A stretch of DNA of 64,000 nt from Kappaphycus alvarezii (lineage: Eukaryota; Rhodophyta; Florideophyceae; Gigartinales; Solieriaceae). The stretch covers positions 744,001 through 808,000 of the forward strand of contig NADL03000006.1 of NCBI GenBank assembly GCA_002205965.3. The letters run 5' to 3'. Positions 22,150 through 31,825 of this stretch are shown here, piece after piece. Numbering within the stretch: the first letter of the stretch is position 1; every line of letters starts with the position of its first letter. Both the position numbers and the translations under genes were made by a program. The notes under the pieces were generated by a model. That model was not told the DNA's origin. It saw nothing but the letters and a program-made list of their open reading frames with translations, and did not search any database.

Positions 22150-22990
22150 TAACTGACTAGGAAAAAGGAAAGGTTCTCGCGTTTACGCACGAGGCATGGC
22201 TTCCGCAGAAGATCGGAACGAAGCTAAACCGAATTCTTACAGTTTTTTTACAACTTATTAAGGCTTCAGATGAAGTATGGAACAAAACAATCACCAGGAA
22301 GGTCGGAAAAAAGATCTCAGCGGCAAATGAAAGACGGGTTTGAGGGAAGTAAATAGAACTGGGAAGGGTTCTGCAGCCATCAGCAAGGCACTTTAGTTCG
22401 ACTGCAGTGCGAGGACCATCCAAAGAAGTATTCATGACAATAAATTCATGAAGTTCAAGAAGATGCAGGTTGTTCCAGCGATGAAGCCAAGGCACATCAT
22501 AGTGCATCGCAACTGTGTTTGGAGAACAGGATTTGGAATGTCCAAGACTGGTTTTTGTTATCTGTTCTGATGAAAAGAAGTTCAAATTGGATGGTCCAGA
22601 TTGGTTGGCATGAAAATGGCAAGATTCGCGAGACTCACCTACCACAATTACGAGGAGGTACAACGGAGGAGGTGGAGTTATGATATGAGGAATGTTCTGT
22701 GGCTCAAGAAAGGGACGTTTGCTGTTTTGAATGGCTCTATAGATGTGCAGGCGTATATATAGACATTGCGGTACAATCTGCTGCAGTTTACCGATGAGCT
22801 ACCAATTAACTGGATGTTTATGCAAGATAGAGCCCCATGACATCGTGCAAGAATTGCACAAGAACGGCTGTGGAATGAGAATGTTCGCCTTTTGGATTGG
22901 CCAGCGAGCAGTCCAGACCTCAATCTTATAGACTCCAATTCTATACTTAAGCATAGCCTCGAGGACAGACAGTAAGCATGTGCAACTAAG
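22150..22990 (+). pseudogene. Tc1/mariner transposase pseudogene
   Basis: Reads on the + strand from GKGKVLAFTHEAW (N-terminal helix-turn-helix part, 22152) through NERRV. After frame changes it continues SDEKKFKLDGPD (first catalytic Asp region, about 22566), GGGGVMI-GMF, GTFAVLNGSIDVQAYI, NWMFMQDRAP (second Asp, about 22812-22841), RARIAQERLWNENVRLLDWP and ASSPDLNLIDSNSILK. That order is the classic Tc1 cut-and-paste transposase. Several stops occur, and the NPIEN motif, whose Glu is the third catalytic residue, is changed to NLIDS. Terminal inverted repeats were not identified. The tail (22936 on) recurs at 27.8 kb beyond copia-2. Confidence 0.8.
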
Positions 22991-23020
22991 ATAGTTATCA
23001 TCAATTATCACGGTGCTGTA
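22936..23020 (+). repeat. 85-bp direct repeat flanking copia-2 (left copy)
   Basis: TACTTAAGC-TAGCCT-GAGGACAG ... TGTGCAACTAAGATAGTTAT-ATCA-TTATCACGGTGCT is shared with 27793-27877, with a handful of mismatches and small indels. It overlaps the end of the Tc1 reading frame. It could be the Tc1 3' end present twice, or the distal part of degraded copia-2 LTRs. Confidence 0.7.
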
Positions 23021-23029
23021 CTGTACGGT

Positions 23030-23480
23030 AGGTTATGTGGCCAGTTGACATTGCTGCTGGGGTAGCGGGTTCTAGTCCCACTGGGTGCAATGAGTTGCAC
23101 ATTTAATCTGACCGTTACTGTAATGCTCTGTGTATGCCCTGAACCCCTCGACAAGCACATTGTGGTGAAGAAACTTTGCTTAATTGAGTATCTATCGTGT
23201 ACACGGCAGGTCTGACTATAAAGCTAAGAACTAACCGGATGTTACACGTCAGGCACGTGCAGTGTTGAAGAAAATTTACTTCCTTTAGTATCTATCGTGG
23301 TGCCTCTGAGCAAGGAGGGTGTTGAAATATATATGATGTGGTCCGCTCAGTTGCACCAGAGAGCCTGCGCATGTGGTTCAGTGGTTAACGTTTTTCAACA
23401 AGCCAACAGGTTATGGGCCCAGAGCCTGCCGGCCACTCTGATTTCAGTAAGTCAGCTTATCCTTAAAAATTCTATCTTCT
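23030..23480 (+). repeat. Possible tRNA-derived SINE-like sequence
   Basis: A B-box-like GGTTCTAGTCC (about 23069-23079) follows a weak A-box-like TGTGGCCAGTTGA at about 23038. A second A-box-like TGGTTCAGTGGTTAACG lies at about 23372. Neither folds into a proper cloverleaf by inspection. The rest of the stretch up to the copia-2 gag start shows no coding. It could equally be copia-2 leader sequence. Confidence 0.3.
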
Positions 23481-23532
23481 GACGAGTGTATCCACTTTTA
23501 TTGTCTTGTACATAGAGTTAGATCTTGAAAAC

Positions 23533-24475
23533 ATGTACGGAACTGTCGAGAACGCTAGCATGCGGATCCGGCAGTTGAATATCGAGAATTACTACCTGTG
23601 GGCAATTGAAATGGAAACATTTCTCTGTGGAAAGGGGCTTTGGGAATACACAGATGTATATTGGACTCTGGGGTGAGGCTGAATTCCGAAAAAATACCGA
23701 TAGTGATGATATGCGAAAAGGGGACACGACGCTTTCTTATATTATGATGAAAATCAGCCCCAGTTCTAATGTTGCAGTACTAAAACTGCGGGATCCAAAA
23801 GTGGTTTGGGATAAGTTGAGGTCTACTTACTAAATGGTTTCCGAAGATTCCATTGATACAAAATTGTCGGCTCTACAGGACATTTCCGTGGAATCATCTG
23901 AGTCCATGGTGGAATATTCGAACCGAATCGAGTTTCTGGTTAAAGAATTATCAGGGATAGGGCATCCAGTGTCTGAATTTGAAGAGAAAAGTGCTCTTCT
24001 TCGTAGAGTGACATTAGAAGTTGCGGTGATGGCTCAGCTCACTAGGTTTACCGGTAAGAAGTATGGACAAGCTGTTTCTGAACTGATTGTTGTTGAGCGA
24101 AAATTGGATCGTGGCTCAGGTGGTAAGGCACTTGTAACAAGAGGCAGTCAGAGCAAGAAAGTCAAGGTCAGGTGCACAAATTGCGGACGACATGGCGCTT
24201 TGCTGATCGCTGCTTCCACAAACTCTAGCTGTGACAGTTACTGGAAGAATTACATTGTACGCAAACGTAAGGGACGGGGCCATTCTCATACTGTTAAGTC
24301 ACAGGACATGGAAGGGACTGTTATGCTTGTGACTGGCAGTAAGGATAAAAAGGGTAACGATGAAGCCGTTACATCGGCCGTCAAAGTTGGGAACAAGGAG
24401 AATAAATCAGACAAGTGGATGATAGACTCTGCTTGCACCGTACAAATAACGAACGGCCTGTCAAAACTTTTCTGA
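23533..24475 (+). pseudogene. copia-2 gag and protease region
   Basis: Starts around MYGTVENASMRIRQLNIENY, continuing YLWAIEMETFLCGKGLW, a typical copia gag N-terminus (W---m---L---glW). Frames shift near 23650 and a stop precedes 23834. Frame 23834-24475 continues ESMVEYSNRIEFLVKELSGI and a zinc-knuckle start CTNCGRHG (about 24175) whose remaining Cys/His are lost to a frameshift. WMIDSACTVQIT (24418-24453) corresponds to the protease active site, with the usual DSGA changed to DSAC. Confidence 0.8.
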
Positions 24476-25935
24476 ATACAGGGCAAGGAAGGGTTAGGTT
24501 CGAGTTGGAAACAGGGAATTTCTCCAGACTGAAGTAGTTGGTACTGTCAAAGCTATTTCGGTTGTAGATAGGAAACATCATAAGCTTATATTTGAAATGG
24601 TTTTATACTCACCTCTGATACTTTAAGCCTCTAGAATACGAAATAAAGGCTTCCGAGTTAACTTCGACGATGAAGAACGGAACCTCGAACGCGGTCCTTG
24701 TACTATACAGCATAAGAAAGGTGGTTTCGTGAAACTCGTACACCTGAGATGGATGGTCTGTATCCTTCATTGCTTATCGTTAGCAATGAAGATCCCAGAA
24801 TCATTCTGAGTATGAAAAAGGAAATATTGTCAAGCATACTTCAGAGACGAAACTGTAGCATAGACGGCTCAGCCACATTGGCAACAATACAATGAGACGT
24901 TCCCCTAATATATGCAATGGAATTCCGTTTAAACATTTGGATGGATCAGGCGAAGCCTTTCATGAATGTAATGTTGGACAATCATGCCGAAACTCTCGCA
25001 AATATAAGGATAAAGACCATGAAACGAAGCATGCTCTTGACCGAGTGTGCTTGGATATGGTTGGATCCGTCGGGGTCCGATCATTTTCATCATCTTACTC
25101 TTTTTTCACTCTGACTGGTGAGTTCAGCGGATACTCATTGTTTCAATTCACTCGTCGCAAGAGTCAAGTACAGGATACACTTTGGGCGATTATTAAGGAT
25201 TTGGAAACGTTATTTGAGCGCAAACTCACGAAACTTGTGTGATGAAGCGAAAAAATGAGTCGATGGTTACGCTCTGACGGTGGCGGTGAGTACATTGATT
25301 TATAAGAGTGGTTTCAAGAGAAAGGAATTGTACATGAAATTTCGATACTCTATTCCTTAGAGTCAAATGGGAGGGCTGAGCGTTTGGACCGCACCCTTTT
25401 AGACATGACGAGAAAAATGATAATGCGTCTACCTGACCAAGATCGAAATAGATACTGGGCTGAGGCTATTAACTGTGCTAACTGCTTACGCAACTGGTTG
25501 CATAATAGGGTATGCAAGGATAGTATGCCTCCCTGCGAGGCAGTTTATAGAACTAAGCCATATTTCCTCATGTACGTGTGTTTGGATGTCGAGCATTTGT
25601 CCGTGTTCCAATGGAAAAAGTCATGGAAAGTTTGAGCTACGTGCAGAGGAAGGATTATTTATTAGATATAATACGATGAATAGCTATTAATCGACCCTAA
25701 CACCGCTAAAGTAACAATCTCTGAAGATGTGCAGTTTATTGAGGAAATAAGCAGCACAACTGAGTTAATGCGGATTGAAATGGCAGACGTGGATCACATC
25801 ACTACAAATGGTGCAGCGGAAGAGGGCCAAGAGCAACATATAGCTGATTCTGATGTAGTTGATACAAGCGAAGTTGAGGTTATTAGCGCCACTGATCAAA
25901 AACGTGACATTTCTGGTGCCATTGGAGCATATATC
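24476..25935 (+). pseudogene. copia-2 integrase
   Basis: Frame 24892-25242 contains LDRVCLDMVGSVGVRS (first catalytic Asp block), SYSFFTLTGEFSGYSLFQF and the K-rich helix. LRSDGGGEYIDL (from 25267) is the second Asp block in another phase. ESNGRAERLDRTLLDMTRKM (about 25365-25424) carries the catalytic Glu. YWAEAINCANCLRNWLHNR follows, the usual W-EA----YL-NR. After 25640 a short acidic region (25729-25938) is probably the linker before RT. The gag-pre-integrase zinc region at 24600-24960 is not cleanly readable. Confidence 0.8.
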
Positions 25936-26159
25936 TGAAGTGAGGAGTCCAAAGGTTTATTGCTAGTATACTACCAGATTGACTGGAATTCTACCAGGAC
26001 TGTCTGGTGACTGACTGTACAATGAATGCGGACCACTTGTATGTTCTATTTACATACAAAAGGCCATAGCTGGTCCCGGTACCGTACAATGGCATGAGAA
26101 GATATGGATGTAGCATCATTGGAGGTATTGAGCACTTTGGAACTTGTTGAATTCTGAAA

Positions 26160-26770
26160 CGCGCAAATGCGTGTAAAATGGGTTTTCGAAAAGAGTTCAA
26201 CTCAAAACGCTTGCTCAAGCGATATGAAGCCCGCTTGGTGGCTTGTGGATTTACTCAGAAAGAGGGCATTGACTACTTCAACGTGTATTCCTCCGTTTTG
26301 AAATACACTACAGTCCGATTGTTTGTGGCTTTTGATACAAGAAAGGGTTGGCATGCAATCACTCTTGGTGTAAAGAATGCCTTTCTGAATGCAACAATAA
26401 CAGATGAATAACATATGGAACAACCAGAAGGGTATGCTAAGGCTGGGAATTCTGACCAATTATGTCGTTTCCTGAAGGCTATTTATGGTTTGAAGCAAGC
26501 ATCAAGAGCCTGGCGAGAACTACTTCTTGATATATTATTGCTTATTAGTTTTACAGAATCTAGAGCAGATCCAAGTCTCGATAAAATTTCCCTGAATAAT
26601 GCAGTTGTGATACAACTGATCTACGTTGATGATATTAACGTCACAGGGAGTGAAAAACGCAAAATTGATATGGTGGTACAACAAACTGGCTCTAAGTTAA
26701 TGTTCGGGTCATGTCAGATGCAAAGCTATTTCTCGGTATGGTTATCGGAAATACTGAGGAGATTTTGAAA
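26160..26770 (+). pseudogene. copia-2 reverse transcriptase
   Basis: Two frames around a stop at 26409. The first has KRYEARLVACGFTQKEGIDY and LGVKNAFLNATIT (RT palm start). The second has MEQPEGYAKAG, KAIYGLKQASRAW and an intact YVDD box at 26622-26633 (IYVDDINVTGS). The catalytic Asp pair survives although the gene is frameshifted upstream and downstream. Further on, the FLG-xI region is out of phase near 26740. Confidence 0.85.
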
Positions 26771-27581
26771 TTGCACAGTTGTCCCTTAATCAAACGTATT
26801 TGGGGTTCTTTAGAATGGAAGTTTGTTGTCCAACACACGTACCCTTGCCTATGGGAACTGATTTGAGTCTCTCGGTTACTACACGTGAGGGAGATTTTCA
26901 AGAGGTAGATTCAGCTCCATACAAGCAAATGATTGGTTTTTTACTTCACCTCTCAAATACCACATGCCCCTACATTGCATATGCGACGGGCACTTTTCCC
27001 GTTTTATGAATAAGCCTACTATGCCGACTTGGAAGCGGCAAAGCATATATTGCGGTATCTAAAGGCAACAAAAAGCTTGGAGTTGCCTACTACAGAAAAG
27101 CTGGTAATAAATATGTATGCGTCTTGGGCTACAGTGACTCAGATTGGGGTCAAAAGAGACCAACCCATTATTCGATAAGTGGATACGTGTTCATTCTTCC
27201 TGGAGGTCCTATCAGTTGGCGTAGCAACAGATTATATGTGCTATGCACAGCTCCGCTGAAGCAGAGTATGTGACTTAGTCCTATGCAGTACGAGAAGTTT
27301 TGTGGCCTCAAAAATTTGAGCCTGCCTTTGAGATCACCCAATGAGCAAAAATGGTCATCAAAGAGGATGATAACAGCTGCATCAAACTCGCTGAGAATGA
27401 AGTTCTTTACGACCGGTCAAAGCATATCGATCTAAAATACCAAATGATTTTTGATAAAGCAAAGAAGGGCAACATTGTACTATGCTACACCCCTACATCT
27501 GAAATGATTGACGACCTGATGACTAAGCCGTTGGCACGGAATTTGTTCGATTTTTGCGTCAAAAAAATCTTTATGCAATAG
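26771..27581 (+). pseudogene. copia-2 RNase H and pol C-terminus
   Basis: Frame 26779-27009 has APYKQMIGFLLHLSNTTCPY, the YR--iG-L-YL---TRPDi counterpart with TCP replacing TRP. After frame changes, AEAEYVT (about 27256) marks RNase H. Frame 27351-27581 ends DRSKHIDLKYQMIFDKAK ... EMIDDLMTKPLAR, which is the conserved HID--yH-ir and ADMLTK-L terminus of copia pol. The stop falls at 27579-27581. Confidence 0.85.
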
Positions 27582-27639
27582 CGTAGTAGGACTGCTTTCG
27601 AACGGGGGTTGATGTATTTGGAAAGCGAATGCATCATCC

Positions 27640-28623
27640 ACGGAATTGTCATGAATTATGACATAAGTTGATGACACGTAACTATTACTAGTGCATTTAG
27701 TTTAGTCCCTCTTCGTCATTTGGGAGTTTTCTGACTATTAGATGGGTCAGGAAGACAGCACTGTGTAAGTAGGCACACCATATACTCTAGTTCTACAGTA
27801 TACTTAAGCCTAGCCTTGAGGACAGAAGTAAAAATGTGCAACTAAGATAGTTATAATCAGTTATCACGGTGCTATATTAGGAGCCGTATTCCGTAGTATA
27901 GTCCTGTTTCTTGACGGTTTTATTGACCGTGCTGCAAAGAAATGTCACGTCCCTCCCACCATCTTTCGCAAACGTGTATATCAGCGCAATATCTGCATCA
28001 TGTGGTTTTCGGCAGTGATGGCCATCAATTCGTGCTCTCTACTGCACGTGATCGATGTGAATCATCAATTTAGATCTTAATTTTAACAGTTGGTCAGTCT
28101 GTGAGATGATATTTTCTCATTTGTGAGTCTGGAGATGATATTTTTCTCATTTGTCGTTTCGAGAGAGAGTAGGAAGACTTTATTGGGCTATTGAAAGTTT
28201 GTGAGGAATAAAAATGTTAAGAAACATCTCGATGCAACTTCTGGCGATTGAAAGCAATCAATCGCAGTCCTTAGATTCACCAGCGAGTTGAAAAGGAGGA
28301 TTAGATGACTTTCGGAAACCAAAGTAGTATCTTTCTTGGAGGAAATGTATTCAGAAATTCAATGCAACCCGTCTCTGAAAAGACCAAGCCGTAGATTTCG
28401 AATGCCATAGGGTGAAAAACGTATGAAAATCGTTACGAAAACTGCCGCATCTACCTTCTTTGACGTCCTTGGCTTGAAAAAGAAGGGTGGAGGGGTCTTA
28501 GATGGCAAAGAGGTGGTAGAGACTGGAATTAGGGCTTATTCTCATGTCGAAGCTTATGGGCGCAGAGCGAAACAAGAGTCATCATTGACGAGGCCTAGTC
28601 GGCGACGGATCTATGGAGGGAGA
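27640..28623. other. Sequence between copia-2 and R1-2
   Basis: Begins with presumed copia-2 LTR remains, then the right copy of the 85-bp repeat (27793-27877), then unassigned sequence. A short two-unit tandem repeat, GTCTG-GAGATGATATTTTCTCATTTGT, lies at about 28097-28155. Frame 28423-28734 (+) is open for 103 codons but overlaps R1-2 and matches nothing known to me. Confidence 0.45.
27793..27877 (+). repeat. 85-bp direct repeat flanking copia-2 (right copy)
   Basis: Partner of 22936-23020, same orientation, 4.86 kb apart. After CACGGTGCT the two copies diverge. The coding interpretation as a Tc1 tail (LKPSLEDRS-like) is possible but weak. Confidence 0.7.
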
Positions 28624-29504
28624 TGTGGCTCGATAGGGATATATATGCCAAAGATGATAGTCTCAGAGCCAGTTTTCCCAAGGCCGAGGGGTTTCAAGCG
28701 ACAAGAATGCTGCCGAAGTATGGTGATGGAGTAAGAAGAGATGAAAAAGGAAGGGAGACCGAAAGGCTACAAGTCGGTATAGAAGGGGCAAGGTATAACA
28801 ACTATGCGCATGGAATAGCCTTGAAGAAATGTTTCTTAGGGCAGGAGTTGACTTTCAACATCTAGACTACTCGGGTGTGCACTTGAATTTGTCTCCCAAC
28901 TTGCTTGACCTCTCTTAGAGGAAGCATTTTATTCATCTTATTTAAAAATTTTCGGCTAATCATGAAGTCTGGAAGATGCGTACTAAATACCATAAAATGC
29001 ACCAAAAAAATCATGCGGACTAAAGAGATCAGCGATAAGATACTTCCAAGAGAATTGTCTACATCTACTCTTCACAATCGTCTTTTCCTAAAGATCAGAA
29101 ACAAGAAATTCCTGCAGAATATCAATGCTGCCCATACAGTCCAAAAATATTCCTTCAAGTGGTTCACAGCCTCCCGTGGCCTCCCATTATAATATGTAGA
29201 CCACTAAGAATATCATTATTGAGCTCCATGACTGGTGCCCTGGGCATCTCTTTTTTCCTCCTTTCATACTGTTTATATCTCCCGAAATCTGTGGCACCTG
29301 CGCAGTACCTATAACAGCGCAGCACCGCTACTGCACAGTGCACATAATACCTCTAAAAATGATTGAAAATAAATCTGACAATGAAGTTCTAGCGCAGAAG
29401 GCACAGCACTTCACCTCAGCCAGCGCAGCAGGCCAACTCAGCCAGCGCAGCATACCAGCAGCCAGCGTAGTAATAATTTAAGTTCGCCAATTTTTGTGAT
29501 ATCA
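28624..29504 (+). repeat. R1 LTR, near full length (copy R1-2)
   Basis: Aligns along its length with the solo LTR at 34548-35362. Shared blocks include TTTCAAGCGACAAGAATGCT, the pair GGAGTTGACTTTC and ACTTGCTTGA-CT, AATACCATAAAATGCACCAA, a 3' region rich in CAGCGCAGC repeats, and the terminal TTTTTGTGATATCA. Starts TG at 28624 and ends CA at 29504 by alignment. The five bases outside the two ends (GGAGA and GGTGT) do not match, so no target-site duplication survives or the start is off by a few bases. Confidence 0.65.
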
Positions 29505-29610
29505 GGTGTCATGCGGGAATTCATATTGAGAGATTGGAATTCCCATTGAGGGACGGGACGGAGAGCGACGGTGAGAGTAGAGAACTTGGAGAAAATAAGA
29601 TCAAGAAGCA

Positions 29611-30240
29611 TGTTGTTGGAAGGTATAAATCTCCAGAGGATGTTTTTCCCAGAGCAAATCATTAAAAGGAGGTGTTGCAAGCGATAAGAGTGCTACCAAA
29701 GTATGGTTGCGGGAACGAGAGGTGGTGCACAGGTACGGGAGGCCGAGAGTTTACCCGGAGTATAGAAGTGGAAGTGTCTACAACTAATGCTCAGGGACTG
29801 GTGTTGAAGAAACGATTCTTATGGCGGAAGCTGACTTTCAAATTCTGGACTACTTGGATCTAGACTTGAAGTTGTCTTCCAGCTTGCTGGGAATCTTTTA
29901 GAGGAAACAGTTTTCTCAGCTTACATAGAATTTTTGGCCAGTCTAAATACCTCAAAAAACATACTAATACCATAAAAAGAACCAAAACATATCAAAGACC
30001 ACTTTACCCATAAAATAATTTCACAATAAGTATTTATATCTACTTGTAATAATCACTATCTTCGGGTCAGAACTAAACGACTCATGCAAAATATCTATAC
30101 TGACCATACAGCGGAAACATGTCCCTTTGAGCAGCTAGCAGCTCTCCGCGGTCTCTCTGAAATATATAGATCACTAAAGATATCCTCATCCATTTTCATA
30201 ACGGGCTCCACCTGATACTTCCTTCCTAGTGTCTATACTA
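29611..30240 (+). repeat. R1 LTR, 3'-truncated (copy R1-3)
   Basis: Only 106 bp beyond R1-2 in the same orientation. Shares GGTGTTGCAAGCGATAAGAG, GCTACCAAAGTATGG, GTTGAAGAAACG and later AAACATACTAATACCATAAAAAGAACC with other copies. The CAGCGCAGC-rich 3' end is absent; similarity fades near 30240, where the palindrome cluster begins. Tandem placement of R1-2 and R1-3 may be separate insertions or an LTR-LTR remnant. Confidence 0.6.
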
Positions 30241-31298
30241 CCATGCTCTGTCCTCATATGAGGCACACTTTGTCCTCATATGAGGACAGTTTCCGTTACA
30301 TTTTGGAAAGGCAAATGTTTGGAAGGTCGAAATTTTTACTGGAAAACAGGTTTTTCATGTTAAGTTACAGTACAGTAATTTTTACTGTACGTGCGCCCTC
30401 GTTTCTGAAACCCCCCAAGATAATACGAACTATTTTCCTTCCAAAACGTAGTCTTTTTCACAACTTCTTGCGAAGAGCGGAAGCTGGTGAGGGAAAATTG
30501 CTCTAGGCTTACCGAGGTCAATAATCTTGAAAAGTTTGTTTTGATCGGCCATCTACACTCATGAACTAATGCGGAGGGACAAGAAATGCGCTGAGGTAAA
30601 AAAAAGTTGTATTGAAAAAAAAGGGCTAAAAGTTGTCCTCATATGAGGACAACGGTCCAATAGACACTAGCTTCCACACTGTCTCAAAGCTCTGGATCGT
30701 TTGGTACGACTCCGTTACTTACACCTCCTCCACTGCAACCAATTCTTCCCCTGATTCCTCTTCCACGGACCGGCCTCACACCCTAATCCCACTCTCCTCA
30801 TCCTTCTCTCTTCCTCATAAACCAACTCTGGGGCTACCCATTCCTCTAAGGAGTCACTGCTCTCTTCCTCGACCTGCCAGCTTCATACTCACTTTCCTCT
30901 CCCTCCTCTTCTTCTATAAAAAGACAGCGAACGATCTCGATAACCTTCTTCTCGGTCTGCAGCTGAAAGAAGCCATCGTCATCAGCTGGGCCATAGGCGG
31001 CGAGTCGTAGTCCAGTGATGGGACAGAAGGGGATATTTTTGGAAATAAGGACAGAGGAGTGAGGTGACATCTTATTCGTGGTAAAGGATAGGCGGGTTTG
31101 GGTATGTAAATAAAGGGGGTGACAGGCTTATATTTTGTCGCTGTAGACCAGAGAACGAAGTTTTTTGGCACAAAATGGGCTTAAATATTACCAGAAAACA
31201 CAGGGTTCAGGCTTGGTTTCGGGCTTGGTGGCTGATAAAATAAGCAGAACTTGAATTTTTATTCAACTGAATATTAAAAAATTATTGATAAAGTATCG
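30241..31298. other. Palindrome cluster and pyrimidine-rich stretch, no gene recognised
   Basis: Contains three GTCCTCATATGAGG palindromes and a C/T-rich region (30710-30920). Plus frame 30633-31010 and minus frame 31070-30846 (with an EEEEGEESEYE acidic run) are open but overlap and cannot both be genes. I assign neither. Confidence 0.4.
30250..30652. repeat. Repeated palindrome GTCCTCATATGAGGAC
   Basis: Occurs at 30250-30263 (half of one arm shortened), at 30272-30287, and extended to a 20-bp perfect palindrome TTGTCCTCATATGAGGACAA at 30633-30652. The first two copies are only 22 bp apart. Identical dyads 365 bp apart in otherwise unrelated sequence may be terminal or subterminal sites of a small DNA element, or binding sites. 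Confidence 0.7.
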
Positions 31299-31500
31299 TA
31301 ACTGAAATTGGAGGACGAAGCGGATCACGGGTCGAAATATTTGTTTTTTTGGAAAAGGAGGACTAAATATTCAGACATAAAATAGAAATTGGGTTGATGC
31401 TCTGCGTCTGGACAAATAAAGGAAAAGTACTGCAGTAGTTCTTTTTGTTGAAGAAAACGATAGGACAATAATAACAGTTGTGACAGCGAACAGAGCCGTC
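31299..31500. repeat. Unidentified repeat, copy 1 of 2 (other copy 42233-42440)
   Basis: The two copies share GGA-GAAGCGGATCAC-type sequence, TTTGGAAAAGGAGGAC-AA, ACATAAAATAG and GTAAAGGAAAAGTACT in the same order. The minus strand of both is open (31371-31559 and 42280-42639), with similar hydrophobic codon pattern but no domain I know. The shared element is unidentified. Confidence 0.55.
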
Positions 31501-31659
31501 AGCAAAGGGACAGACGGTGGAATGACACAATAGTGTAATAAGTTACGTCTGGAAATCAATATCTGATTCTTAATTTACTAGCTGTCAAATGTCTACAACC
31601 GATTTTCATTTGCTGTCATTTGAATTCACATATTATTGCCACGATAGTTCGAGCTATCC

Positions 31660-31815
31660 ACGCAACCCTGAGGACACCCGCACATGAAATCATTTCATCT
31701 TCCAACAGAAAGATGCAAACAACTTTGTAGTTTTATATATGTAGCGATGAATCGCAAGTTGGTACGAGATTGGATGGAATCTTTTTGGATCATAAAACAA
31801 TAGAGGGGGGGATTG
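31660..31815 (+). pseudogene. 3' terminal fragment of a Ty3/gypsy element with polypurine tract
   Basis: About 120 bp (31670-31800) match 37643-37768, just after the pol region of gypsy-2: GAGGACA, GAAATCAT, CAGAAAGATGCA, TGTAGCGAT-AATCG, GGTACGAGATTGGATG and CATCTTTTTGGATCATAAAA-like blocks. It is followed by AGAGGGGGGGATTGTAGGATG, a typical polypurine tract (31803-31812) with an LTR start TGTAGG at 31814. RLE-A copy A6 begins 12 bp later, so it seems to have inserted at the start of this LTR. Confidence 0.55.
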
Positions 31816-31825
31816 TAGGATGTTG

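Larger units (their letters stand above)
23533..27630 (+). mobile_element. Degraded Ty1/copia element (copia-2)
   Basis: Plus-strand order is gag (23533), protease (24410), integrase (24960-25640), reverse transcriptase (26160-26770) and RNase H (27000-27581), the Ty1/copia arrangement. It is unrelated in detail to copia-1. After the final stop at 27579 a purine tract (CGAACGGGGG, about 27599-27608) is followed by TTGATG, the likely start of the 3' LTR. I cannot find a matching 5' LTR, so termini are undefined. Multiple frameshifts show it is dead and older than copia-1. Confidence 0.85.

Noticed and set aside
22157..22663. 168-codon minus-strand frame, the longest in the area
   Set aside because: The plus strand of the same segment carries ordered Tc1/mariner motifs (GKGK, SDEKKF-LDGPD), so this is the shadow strand.
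22936..27877. 85-bp repeats as a target-site duplication of copia-2
   Set aside because: Copia integrases duplicate about 5 bp; 85 bp is far too long.
30846..31070. Acidic minus-strand peptide with an EEEEGEESEYE run as a host gene
   Set aside because: Overlaps an equally long plus-strand frame in a C/T-rich low-complexity stretch; no domain or conserved context.
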